Positions 11,053 to 19,129 of a stretch of DNA of 64,000 nt are shown here, piece after piece. The stretch covers positions 1 to 64,000 of the forward strand of contig JANXSM010000171.1 of assembly GCA_025352665.1 (NCBI GenBank), read 5' to 3'. The notes beneath the pieces are model-generated. The model was given only the letters and a program-made list of their open reading frames with translations, was not told the origin of the DNA and did not search any database. Positions within the stretch are counted from its first letter, which is position 1; each line of letters opens with the position of its first letter. The position numbers were made by a program, and so were the translations under genes. The DNA comes from Rhodospirillales bacterium. Its GTDB lineage: Bacteria > Pseudomonadota > Alphaproteobacteria > Acetobacterales > Acetobacteraceae.

Positions 11053-12723
11053 TCACGCACGCTTGGCGTTTTGTGCGACGCCTTTGCCCGTTGCCTTGTC
11101 AAGGGCCGAGATCAGATCGGCCAGGCTGTAGGGTTTGGCCAAAAACAACGCGTTGGCGGCTGTGAGACCACCCCGCAGCGGGATCTCGGCATAACCGGAT
11201 ACCAGCACAACCGGCAATTCGGGGCTGGCACAGACGCGCCGAACCTCCACCATCAGCGCCGCGCCATCCATTCCAGGCATGACCATATCGGAGACGAGCG
11301 CTGTGATCTTAGGCGCCGACTCGGGACGCCCAGCCAACAGTTCGAGCGCCTCCTCGCCCGAGTCGGCCGTCAGAACGCTCCACCCAGCCCGCCCCAGCGC
11401 GCGTTCGGCGAGCCGGCGCACGGGATCCTCGTCGTCCACCAGAAGCACAACACCGCGCGCGAGCGGCTGCGGCGCCGGCTCTTGCAGCGGCTCGGGCAAA
11501 GCTGCCGGCGGAGGCACCCGCGGGATCGCGACCTCGGCGCCATCCCAGCGCGGCAGGTAGATGCGCACGCTGGTTCCGGCCGCCAGAACGCTCTCGACGG
11601 CCAGGAAACCTTCGGACTGGCGCACGATGCCATGCACGGTGGATAGCCCCAGCCCGCTGCCGCCCTGCTCACGCTTGGTGGTGAAGAACGGATCGAACAC
11701 CCGGGGCAGAATATCAGGCGAAATACCCTCGCCCGTGTCCTGCACCTCGATCATGACGTAACGGCCGGGCGGGATAGTCTCGGCGCCATGCGCGAGCGGG
11801 CGGAACAAGGTGATATGGCCGCTGCGCAGCGTCAGCAGACCGCCCTGCTTCATGGCGTCGCGTGCGTTGACGGCGAGGTTGACCAGCACTTGGTCGAGCT
11901 GGGTGGGATCGGCGCGGACCTTGCGGCCAGGCTCTTCCAGTTCCAGCTCAAGGCGTACTTTGCTGCCGAGCAGTCGGCGCAGCAGGCCGGACAGATCGGT
12001 GATCACCTCGTTCACGGCAAGGATTCGCGGCTGTAGCGTCTGTTGGCGGCCGAACGCCAGCAACTGGCGCACCAGGGCTGCGCCGCGCAAAGCACTGGCC
12101 CGGACCTGGGCGGCGTCCTCCGCGGTATCGCCGGCGGGTTCACGCTCGATGATGCCGTCGGCGGCGCCGAGGATGGCGGTGAGCAGGTTGTTAAAATCAT
12201 GCGCGATGCCGCCCGCCAACTGGCCGGTCGCCTGCAACTTCTGGCTGTGGGCGAGCTGTGCCTCCAACTGGCGCTGCTCGCTAATGTCGGTGAAGCGCAG
12301 CAGCGCGCCGATCACCTGCCCGTCCGGTTGCAGGAGCGGGACCACGCTGACGCGCACGGGCTGGCCATCGGCGTCGGTCTCGCCACAGCTCAAGGCCGAC
12401 GCGAAACTGCGCGGGCCGACCGCACGGGCGGCGAGCACCAGGCTGATCTCATCCCAGGCTGCCTCGCGGAGGGGTTCGTGGAACAACGGTTCGGCCAACA
12501 GCCCGGGTTGGCCCGCGCACACACCCTGCAGCATCTGTCGCAACGCCGTGTTGCCGCGCACCACGCAACCGGCCCGATCGATAACCAGCGCCGCACCCGC
12601 GGTATCGTCGAGCAGCAGGGCAGCCAGCGGATCATCCGGGCTGGCCAGCCGAAGCATCAGATCGCCACCGCTCCTCCGCCCGCGCCAGCGCCTGACCCGT
12701 TCGACTATCCCCATCGGGTTCAT
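11053..12723 (-). CDS. cckA: Hybrid histidine kinase CckA (soluble form)
   Basis: Hybrid kinase of the CckA-ChpT-CtrA cell-cycle and motility phosphorelay. The 556 residues contain a PAS-like region at about 35-150, a dimerisation box with His175 (QLAGGIAHDFNNLLTAI, hallmark CckA wording), an ATPase domain (GSGLGLSTVHGIV near 356-368) and a C-terminal receiver with Asp479 (VSDMVMPGMDG). Its start overlaps the flhB stop by 4 nt (ATGA); flhB-cckA adjacency is also known in Caulobacter. Characterised CckA proteins are longer and have two N-terminal membrane helices. Here residues 1-35 are basic and not hydrophobic, so the protein looks cytoplasmic. Confidence 0.82.
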   Translation of the reverse strand: MNPMGIVERVRRWRGRRSGGDLMLRLASPDDPLAALLLDDTAGAALVIDRAGCVVRGNTALRQMLQGVCAGQPGLLAEPLFHEPLREAAWDEISLVLAARAVGPRSFASALSCGETDADGQPVRVSVVPLLQPDGQVIGALLRFTDISEQRQLEAQLAHSQKLQATGQLAGGIAHDFNNLLTAILGAADGIIEREPAGDTAEDAAQVRASALRGAALVRQLLAFGRQQTLQPRILAVNEVITDLSGLLRRLLGSKVRLELELEEPGRKVRADPTQLDQVLVNLAVNARDAMKQGGLLTLRSGHITLFRPLAHGAETIPPGRYVMIEVQDTGEGISPDILPRVFDPFFTTKREQGGSGLGLSTVHGIVRQSEGFLAVESVLAAGTSVRIYLPRWDGAEVAIPRVPPPAALPEPLQEPAPQPLARGVVLLVDDEDPVRRLAERALGRAGWSVLTADSGEEALELLAGRPESAPKITALVSDMVMPGMDGAALMVEVRRVCASPELPVVLVSGYAEIPLRGGLTAANALFLAKPYSLADLISALDKATGKGVAQNAKRA

Positions 12724-13772
12724 CGCCCAGTACCTTTAAGGCGCCACACATAAGCAATGATTTCGGCGACAGCCTTGAAATGCTCGGCTGGGATTTCGCT
12801 GTCGAGCGGTCGTGTGAACAGAGCGCGCGCCAGCGGCGGGTTGGCCACCAGCGGCACGTTCGATTCCAGCGCCAGCTTGCGAATACGCGCGGCCACTTCG
12901 TCCACCCCCTTCGCCACGATCCGGGGCGAACCACCGCTGGCACGGTCATACGCCAAAGCCACCGCGTAATGCGTCGGGTTGGTCACCACCACGGTGGCCT
13001 TCGGCACTGCCGTCATCATTCGCTTGCGGCTGCGCTGGGCGCGGATCTGGCGCAGACGCCCCTTCACCTGAGGATTGCCGTCGTTCTCGCGCGACTCGTC
13101 GCGCACCTCCTGTTTCGTCATGCGCAGGCTGGCGGCGAAGCTGATCCGGCTACGCAGCACGTCCAGCGCCGTGATCGCACCCTGCGCCCCCAGCATGGCG
13201 ATCATCACGTTGGTCAACTGCCGCGACAGCGTCACCGCCAGGCCGCCGGGCGTGGCGTGCATTGCACGAAAAAGATCCGGGAGCAGGCCAGAGAGCGACA
13301 TCCAGCCGGCACCGCCGACCACAATGAGCTTGGCGAGCGACTTGCCGGCCTCCATCAGGTTGTGCGGCCCCAGCAGCCGTCCGACACCGGCGATCGGGCT
13401 GATGCGCGACAAGTCGGGCTTGCAGGCTGACAGCTTCATCAGCCCGCCGGTCTGCAGCAGCACCGACAGGCTGCCGAGAAACAGGGCCACCAGGGCAATC
13501 GGGGCGGCCAGCAACAACAGGCAATAGCCGGAAAGGCGCAGCGCCGTGGCTAGATCGATCGCCTCGGTATGCGATAGCAAGGTGGTGAAAAGGCCACTCG
13601 CCTCGCGCACTGCGCCCGGTGTGAAATTGGCCAGAATGACGGCAGCGCCCGCGAGTACGACCACCCAGCCGACCTCGCGCGACATCGGCGCGCGGCCCTC
13701 CGCGCGCGCGCGCTGCTGGCGTTGCGCACTGGCGGTCTCGGTCCTTTCCTCCTGGTCGCTCTCGCCCGCCAT
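12720..13772 (-). CDS. flhB: Flagellar export switch protein FlhB
   Basis: Inner-membrane component of the flagellar type III export gate that switches substrate specificity by self-cleavage. The 350-residue protein has a charged N-terminus (GESDQEERTETASAQRQQ), four hydrophobic segments within about 35-205, and the autocleavage motif NPTH at 265-268 followed by YAVAL. It lies 3 nt after the fliR stop and overlaps cckA by 4 nt. Confidence 0.95.
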   Translation of the reverse strand: MAGESDQEERTETASAQRQQRARAEGRAPMSREVGWVVVLAGAAVILANFTPGAVREASGLFTTLLSHTEAIDLATALRLSGYCLLLLAAPIALVALFLGSLSVLLQTGGLMKLSACKPDLSRISPIAGVGRLLGPHNLMEAGKSLAKLIVVGGAGWMSLSGLLPDLFRAMHATPGGLAVTLSRQLTNVMIAMLGAQGAITALDVLRSRISFAASLRMTKQEVRDESRENDGNPQVKGRLRQIRAQRSRKRMMTAVPKATVVVTNPTHYAVALAYDRASGGSPRIVAKGVDEVAARIRKLALESNVPLVANPPLARALFTRPLDSEIPAEHFKAVAEIIAYVWRLKGTGR

Positions 13773-13775
13773 GCC

Positions 13776-14549
13776 TTACAGCCCTGGCAGGACTGCAAGC
13801 AGCCCCCGCGCGGCTTCCAGCCAGTTACCGGCAAGCGCCGTCGCCATAATGCCGAGCAGGCCGAGCCCGGTCAAGATCTGCCCGGGCATGGCGGCAAAAT
13901 AAACCTGCAGCTGCGGCACCAGCCTTGCAGCGAGGCCGATCGCCATCTGGAACAGCACGCCCGCCAGCAGGAAGGGCGAGGCGAGACGCAGGCCGAGGGC
14001 AAAGGCCTCGCCCACCGCGCGCACGTAGGTTTCAACCGAATCTCCCACTGGCAGCAACGTACCCGGGGCGATCAGATCGTAGCTGCCCACCACGGCTGCC
14101 AGCGGCAAGGCGTGCAGCCCGGTCACCATCACCAGCAGCGGCGCCACCAGCCCCATCATGCGGGACAGCGCCGAGGCACCGGCGCCCAGGGTCTGGTCCG
14201 GCTGCAGCACATTGGTCATGCCGATTGAAGTTGCGATCAACTGGCCGGCGATCGGCAGGGCGTGCAGGATCAGCCTGGCGAGCCAGCCCAGCCACAGGCC
14301 AGTGACGATCTCGGCCAGCACCATCGCGGCAAGATGCAGCAGATCGGTTGGTGCGGGGGGCATCATCGGGCCCAGGATGGGTAAAAGCAGAGCTGCAAAG
14401 ACCACCACGAAGGCCGCTCGCAGGGTCATCGGCAGTTCCGCCTCGCCGATCCCCGGCAGCAGCATGCAGGCGGTGCCGATGCGCGCAACCAGCAGCATGC
14501 CGGCAAACGCCCAGTTCGGCAGGCTTTCCAGCAACGCGAGTTCATCCAC
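13776..14549 (-). CDS. fliR: Flagellar export gate protein FliR
   Basis: Polytopic export-gate subunit that assembles with FliP and FliQ. The product is about 257 residues with six hydrophobic segments; it contains LPNWAFAGMLLVARIG near the N-terminus and LPVGDSVETYV in the middle, typical of FliR. The GTG at 14549 is preferred because it overlaps the fliQ stop by 8 nt; the next upstream candidate is a TTG at 14573 deep inside fliQ. It lies between fliQ and flhB, as in many flagellar operons. Confidence 0.92.
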   Translation of the reverse strand: MDELALLESLPNWAFAGMLLVARIGTACMLLPGIGEAELPMTLRAAFVVVFAALLLPILGPMMPPAPTDLLHLAAMVLAEIVTGLWLGWLARLILHALPIAGQLIATSIGMTNVLQPDQTLGAGASALSRMMGLVAPLLVMVTGLHALPLAAVVGSYDLIAPGTLLPVGDSVETYVRAVGEAFALGLRLASPFLLAGVLFQMAIGLAARLVPQLQVYFAAMPGQILTGLGLLGIMATALAGNWLEAARGLLAVLPGL

Positions 14550-14814
14550 CGCCAACCACCACCAGGCGGTCAAACATGGCGCGGGCGTAGTCGTTCAGGG
14601 CAGCGAACATGAACGGCCCAGCCAAGATCAGCGCGCCACAGATAGCCGCCACTTTGGGGACGAAGGCGAGCGTCGGTTCGTTGATCTGGGTGACCGCCTG
14701 TACGATGGACATGACCACGCCCACGGCGAGCGCCACGGCAAGCACCGGGCCGCCCACGCGCAGAATGACCGTCATTGTCTCGCGCAGCACGCCAGCTACG
14801 TCGCCGTCGTTCAT
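14542..14814 (-). CDS. fliQ: Flagellar export gate protein FliQ
   Basis: A 90-residue two-helix membrane protein of the flagellar type III export gate. Hydrophobic segments lie at about 18-40 and 52-72, and the family pattern QAVTQINEPTLAFVPK lies between them. It is followed by fliR with a short overlap and preceded by fliE with a 48-nt gap. Confidence 0.94.
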   Translation of the reverse strand: MNDGDVAGVLRETMTVILRVGGPVLAVALAVGVVMSIVQAVTQINEPTLAFVPKVAAICGALILAGPFMFAALNDYARAMFDRLVVVGGG

Positions 14815-14862
14815 CGTGTTGCCTCGCCCGCTGAATTTTTCAGGATCGGAGCCGAAACCAGG

Positions 14863-15180
14863 TCAGATCGGCATACGCATGATCTCCTGGTAGGCCTGAA
14901 CCACCCGGTCCCGCACGGCCACGGTGGTTTGCAGTGACAACTCGGCCTTCGACACTGCCGACACGACGTCGAGAATGTTGCCCTGGCCCTGGATTGCTTT
15001 GGTGGACATCGCTTCGGCCTGGCGGTTGCTGTCCACTACGCCAGACAGCGCCTGGCCGAGCATGGCACCGAAATCGCCGCCAGCTTCGCCGCCCGCGCTA
15101 CCTTGGCCGGCCGTGCTGCGATAGGCCTGCAGCGCCGCCGAGGCAGCACCTCCCAATCCCGCCGTCGGTGCGATCGCCAT
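14863..15180 (-). CDS. fliE: Flagellar hook-basal body protein FliE
   Basis: Small (105-residue) basal-body protein that joins the MS ring to the proximal rod and gates rod export. The N-terminal half is Gly/Ala-rich. The C-terminal half has the conserved pattern NILDVVSAVSKAELSLQT and ends VVQAYQEIMRMPI, typical of FliE. It starts 1 nt after the flgC stop. Confidence 0.93.
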   Translation of the reverse strand: MAIAPTAGLGGAASAALQAYRSTAGQGSAGGEAGGDFGAMLGQALSGVVDSNRQAEAMSTKAIQGQGNILDVVSAVSKAELSLQTTVAVRDRVVQAYQEIMRMPI

Positions 15181-15181
15181 C

Positions 15182-15589
15182 CTACTTCAGCATCTCGATC
15201 GAGCGGGTCAGAATGCCGCGTGTCACCTGCATCACCTGCAGGTTGGCGCTGTACGACCGCTGCGCCTCCCGCATGTCCATTACTTCGACGAAGCTGTTCA
15301 CGTTGGGCGTACGCAAATAACCATTTTTGTCCGCGGCCGGGTGCGAGGGGTCGAATTTCTGCGGAAACGCCGACTGGTCGCGGCCGACCTTCTTGACCTT
15401 GACCAAAGCCTGCCCGGAGGCCTGATCCATCTGGTTTTCGAACACCACGGTCTTGCGCCGATAGGGATCGGCCGTGGGCGTGCTGCCAGTGGTGTCCTGG
15501 TTTGCCAGGTTTTCCGCGATGACTCTCAGCCGCGTGGTCTGTGCCTCCATGCCACGGGCGGAGATCCGCAAGGCCTTGTCGAGATCCAT
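15182..15589 (-). CDS. flgC: Flagellar proximal rod protein FlgC
   Basis: A 135-residue rod protein. The N-terminal rod-family helix contains RVIAENLANQDTTG, and the C-terminus RSYSANLQVMQVTRGILTR matches the FlgB/FlgC/FlgG family. It is exported through the flagellar type III machine without a Sec signal. It is followed directly by fliE and separated from flgB by 140 nt that hold a strong hairpin. Confidence 0.94.
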   Translation of the reverse strand: MDLDKALRISARGMEAQTTRLRVIAENLANQDTTGSTPTADPYRRKTVVFENQMDQASGQALVKVKKVGRDQSAFPQKFDPSHPAADKNGYLRTPNVNSFVEVMDMREAQRSYSANLQVMQVTRGILTRSIEMLK

Positions 15590-15621
15590 TGGTTTGCCCT
15601 TCTTTTGGTCGGAGCGCCAGA

Positions 15622-15655
15622 GCCTGATCGCTTCTGACAGGCGAAGCGATCAGGC
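15622..15655. repeat. 13-bp hairpin between flgB and flgC
   Basis: Bases 15622-15634 are the exact reverse complement of 15643-15655, with an 8-nt loop. It lies in the 140-nt gap downstream of flgB and upstream of flgC, genes that are usually adjacent in one operon. No T-run follows on the minus strand, so it is not a standard terminator. It could be an mRNA-stabilising stem or an attenuator that raises flgB over flgC. The rest of the gap is relatively AT-rich and shows no gene. Confidence 0.8.
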
Positions 15656-15729
15656 CCTAGGCTTTTGTTATAACGAGCAATTTTATCGAACGATTGGTTC
15701 AATCTCAGACGCTATTGCTCTAGCGCCGA

Positions 15730-16131
15730 TCAGCGCCCCAGCGCCATACGGAACAGTCCCAGGTATTTTTTGTAGATCGAGCTAACCAGCTCGTGGTCAT
15801 TGTCGGTCTGAGCGATCTTGACCATTTGGTCGTCGATCGAGACGGCATTTCCGTCGGGCGCGGTCTCTCCGCGCAGTAGCTTGCCCGCGTCCGCTCCCGC
15901 GACAGTACCGAGCAGGTGCCTTGGGCTGGTCTGCACCAGCGTCCCTGATGTCATGGAGATCTTGCCTGCCAGTACATCGGCGAACGGGGTCACGTCCCGC
16001 TCCTTCCAGCCCGGCGTGTCGGCATTGGCGATGTTCTGCGACAGCACGCCCTGGCGGGCGCCGATCCAGGCGAGTTTGCGGTCCGCCAGGTCGAACAAGG
16101 CGACCGACGAGGTGCCAGCCGGAGCGGACAT
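15730..16131 (-). CDS. flgB: Flagellar proximal rod protein FlgB
   Basis: A 133-residue rod protein, first gene of the flagellar run here. It contains the rod signature LSQNIANADTPGWKERDV, and its C-terminus (KIAQTDNDHELVSSIYKKY) fits FlgB. The ATG at 16131 (MSAPAGTSS) is used because upstream in-frame residues do not resemble the family. It is divergent from an ABC exporter, with about 127 nt between them that should hold both promoters. Confidence 0.93.
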   Translation of the reverse strand: MSAPAGTSSVALFDLADRKLAWIGARQGVLSQNIANADTPGWKERDVTPFADVLAGKISMTSGTLVQTSPRHLLGTVAGADAGKLLRGETAPDGNAVSIDDQMVKIAQTDNDHELVSSIYKKYLGLFRMALGR

Positions 16132-16258
16132 ATGGTTTGCCTCCACGATGTAAGCGCGTGCAGGATTGTGCTGGGGAAATGATGAACAAGGTGTAAAGGC
16201 AACCGCCGGCTTCGTGCTGCAACGCACGCCGGGTACGACCTGTTGTGCGAGGGTGTCG

Positions 16259-17983
16259 ATGCTGCGGCGTTTCTTTGGTTATTATCGGCCGCATTGGCGG
16301 TTGTTTATGCTCGATTTTTCCTGCGCGGTGGTGTCCGGCCTGCTGGAGCTCGGATTTCCCATGGCGGTGCGCGAATTCGTCGACACGCTGCTGCCCAGCC
16401 AGGACTGGACGTTGATCCTGTTGGCCTCCGCAGCGCTGCTGGCGATCTATTTGCTCAACACCGGCCTGATGGTCATTGTCAACTACTGGGGCCACGTGCT
16501 CGGCATCAATATCGAGACCGAGATGCGGCGGAAGAGCTTCGCGCATCTGCAAAAGCTTTCATTCCGATTCTATGACAACCAGAAGACCGGCCATCTCGTC
16601 GCTCGCATCACAAAGGATCTCGAGGAGGTCGGCGAAGTCGCCCATCACGGGCCGGAGGATCTGTTCATCGCCGTGATGACGTTCCTCGGCGCTTTCATCC
16701 TTATGTACACCGTGAACGTCAAACTGGCGTTGCTGGCGACCTTCGTTGTGCCGGCAACGGCTGCCATCGCCAGCCGCTACGGCACCCGCATGACCCTGAC
16801 GATGCGCGACCTGTTCGGTAGGGTCGGCCAATTCAACGCGCGGATCGAGGAAAATGTCGGCGGCATGCGGGTGGTGCAGGCGTTTGCCCGCGAGGACCAC
16901 GAAAAACGGCTGTTCGCGGTCGACAATGCCCGTTACCGCGACACCAAGCTCGCCGGCTACCGTATCATGGCGGCCAGCATGTCGCTCTCCTATCTCAGTA
17001 TGCGGCTGACGCAGATCGTGGTGATGCTGGGCGGCATCTACCTGGTGCTGCACGGCGAACTCACGGATGGTGGCTTCATCGGTTTCCTGCTGCTGGTCGG
17101 CGTGTTCTTCCGCCCGGTCGAGAAGATCAACGCGGTGCTGGAAACCTATCCGAAGGGCATCGCCGGCTTCCGTCGCTATACCGAGCTGATGGACACGGAA
17201 CCCGATATCGTCGACGCGCCGGATGCCGTGGCGGTCAGCAAGCTGCATGGCGATATCGCCTATGAGGGCGTGGCCTTCGGCTACAGCGCGGAGCGGTCGG
17301 TGTTGTCAGGGATCGACGTGGTGATCCGCGCCGGCGAGACGGTCGCCTTCGTCGGGCCGTCCGGCTCCGGCAAGACCACGATCTGCTCCCTGCTGCCGCG
17401 CTTCTATGAGGTGAGCGCCGGGCGCATCACCATCGATGGCATCGACATCCGCCACATGACCCTGGAATCGCTGCGCAATCAGATCGGCATCGTACAACAG
17501 GATGTGTTCCTGTTCGCAGGGTCGGTGCGCGACAACATCGCCTATGGACGGCTGGAGGCGAGCGATGCCGACATCGCCGAGGCCGCGCACCGCGCGCGGC
17601 TGGACGAGACGATCGCGCGCATGCCCGAGGGTATGGCCACCATCATCGGCGAGCGCGGCGTGAAGCTGTCCGGCGGGCAGAAGCAGCGCCTGGCGATCGC
17701 GCGCATGTTCCTCAAGAACCCCGCAATCCTGATCCTGGATGAGGCCACTTCGGCACTGGACACGGAAACCGAACGTGCCATCCAGGCCTCGCTCGCCGAG
17801 TTGTCCGTCGGTCGTACCACTCTCGTGATCGCCCATCGTCTGGCCACGATTCAAAACGCCGACCGAATCCTGGTGGTGGATGAAAGCGGGGTGGCCGAGG
17901 CCGGCAGCCACACAGAGTTACTGGTCGCTGGTGGCCTGTATGCGCGGCTGCATCAAGCACAATATGGTGTGGAGCACGTTTGA
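16259..17983 (+). CDS. ABC exporter, fused permease-ATPase (MsbA-like)
   Basis: Half-transporter of about 574 residues that probably works as a homodimer. An N-terminal six-helix domain (about 1-310) carries the substrate path. The C-terminal ATPase has Walker A GPSGSGKTT near residue 366, signature LSGGQKQR near 470, and Walker B ILDEATSALD. The ATG at 16259 (MLRRFFGYYRPHW) is chosen because the family starts there; upstream in-frame codons look like intergenic sequence. The type is that of lipid A, lipid or multidrug exporters; the substrate cannot be told. The nitroreductase gene follows 15 nt later. Confidence 0.87.
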   Translation: MLRRFFGYYRPHWRLFMLDFSCAVVSGLLELGFPMAVREFVDTLLPSQDWTLILLASAALLAIYLLNTGLMVIVNYWGHVLGINIETEMRRKSFAHLQKLSFRFYDNQKTGHLVARITKDLEEVGEVAHHGPEDLFIAVMTFLGAFILMYTVNVKLALLATFVVPATAAIASRYGTRMTLTMRDLFGRVGQFNARIEENVGGMRVVQAFAREDHEKRLFAVDNARYRDTKLAGYRIMAASMSLSYLSMRLTQIVVMLGGIYLVLHGELTDGGFIGFLLLVGVFFRPVEKINAVLETYPKGIAGFRRYTELMDTEPDIVDAPDAVAVSKLHGDIAYEGVAFGYSAERSVLSGIDVVIRAGETVAFVGPSGSGKTTICSLLPRFYEVSAGRITIDGIDIRHMTLESLRNQIGIVQQDVFLFAGSVRDNIAYGRLEASDADIAEAAHRARLDETIARMPEGMATIIGERGVKLSGGQKQRLAIARMFLKNPAILILDEATSALDTETERAIQASLAELSVGRTTLVIAHRLATIQNADRILVVDESGVAEAGSHTELLVAGGLYARLHQAQYGVEHV

Positions 17984-17998
17984 CCGAAGGACCATCAC

Positions 17999-18838
17999 AT
18001 GCCTGATGACAGCGAAATCACCCTGAGTCCGCCGGAACGGGCGCTGCACGAGCGCTACGGCACGCTCATGGGCCCACCTGCCGCCTGGAACGACGTGTTG
18101 GCCGCCCTGCTCGCGCACCGCTCGGTGCGCAGCTACCTGCCGGACGCGTTAGATCCCGGCACTCTCGAGCTGCTCGTGGCGGCCGCGCAGTCGGCTGCGA
18201 CGTCGTCCAATCTACAGGTGTGGAGCGTGATCGCGATCGAGGACCCCGCGCGTCGTGAGCGGTTGGCGCAGTTGGCAGGAAACCAGCGGCATATCGCCGA
18301 GGCGCCGCTGTTCCTGGTGTGGCTGGCCGATTTGTCGCGCGCGCAAAGAATGGCCGATCGCGCCGCGGCGCCGCTGGAAGCGCTTCCCTATACCGAGAGT
18401 TTTGTGATGGGGGTGGTGGACGCAGCACTTGCCTCGCAAAATGCCGCAGTGGCCGCCGAATCGCTCGGGCTCGGCATCGTCTATATCGGCGGGATGCGCA
18501 ATCATCCGCAGGCGGTGGCTGCCGAACTCGGACTGCCGCCGCAGGTGGTGGCGGTGTTCGGAATGTGCGTCGGCAAGCCCAATCCCTCTGTTGTCACCGA
18601 CGTGAAGCCACGGCTGCCGCAATGCGTGGTGCTGCACCACGAACAATACAGTATCGCCCGTGAGGCGGAAGGCATCGCCGCCTATGATGCGAGCCTGACG
18701 CGCTTTCAGCAGAAGCAGGAAATGCGCCCCGTGGGTTGGTCAGGCTCCATTCTGAGTCGCCTCAAAGGCCCAGGTTCTCTCAGCGGCCGGCACGTACTGC
18801 GAGAGGTGCTCGCGCGCATGGGGTTTCCGCTTGCCTGA
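17999..18838 (+). CDS. Nitroreductase-family flavoprotein (NfsA-like)
   Basis: A 279-residue FMN-dependent reductase. The N-terminal FMN-phosphate region is LAHRSVRSY, followed by AAQSAATSSNLQVWSVIAIED. The central AAVAAESLGLGIVYIGG and VFGMCVGKPN match NfsA-type oxygen-insensitive NADPH nitroreductases. It lies 15 nt after the ABC exporter on the same strand, so they are probably one operon. The physiological substrate is unknown; nitro-compound or flavin reduction is inferred from family. Confidence 0.85.
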   Translation: MPDDSEITLSPPERALHERYGTLMGPPAAWNDVLAALLAHRSVRSYLPDALDPGTLELLVAAAQSAATSSNLQVWSVIAIEDPARRERLAQLAGNQRHIAEAPLFLVWLADLSRAQRMADRAAAPLEALPYTESFVMGVVDAALASQNAAVAAESLGLGIVYIGGMRNHPQAVAAELGLPPQVVAVFGMCVGKPNPSVVTDVKPRLPQCVVLHHEQYSIAREAEGIAAYDASLTRFQQKQEMRPVGWSGSILSRLKGPGSLSGRHVLREVLARMGFPLA

Positions 18839-19114
18839 TCGAGCCACGTGGCGCGCCGGTCCCCGTCCCTAGGGAGAAACAGGTCGCCCCGGCCGGGTCC
18901 GGCCGGTCAATCGGGCAAGCCGCACGATCTGGCGCGTAGATCACCGGCGAGGCTGCGAACACGACGGGGGCGACGATCGCGATGTGCAGGCCGAAGGTGA
19001 AGCCCGGGCCACTATACTCTTGACCGTGACGCCACCAGGCCTGCGCCGGCGTGGCGTCAGTGAGCGCTGCGTCTCCGAATGCCAGGGCCAGGGCTGGCAC
19101 AAGAGCTTACGCAT
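18780..19114 (-). pseudogene. Decayed small exported-protein gene next to the IS
   Basis: Reading the minus strand from about 19114, an ATG followed by MRKLL-like codons runs out of frame after 14 nt. In the neighbouring frame a GTG at 19100 gives a hydrophobic stretch (PALALAFGDA), a signal-peptidase-like site (TPAQA before WW) and a segment GPGFTFGLHIAIVAPVVF. This looks like a small secreted protein with a one-base indel in its signal peptide and a degraded C-terminus running into the nitroreductase 3' end. The family is not identified. The remaining sequence to the IS border at 19130 shows nothing. Confidence 0.35.
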
Positions 19115-19129
19115 CGGCTTAAACCTTTA

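Noticed and set aside
12630-12760. N-terminal extension that would give CckA its membrane helices
   Set aside because: Upstream of the ATG lies flhB in another frame, whose own C-terminus is complete; no hydrophobic segments are encoded in the CckA frame there.
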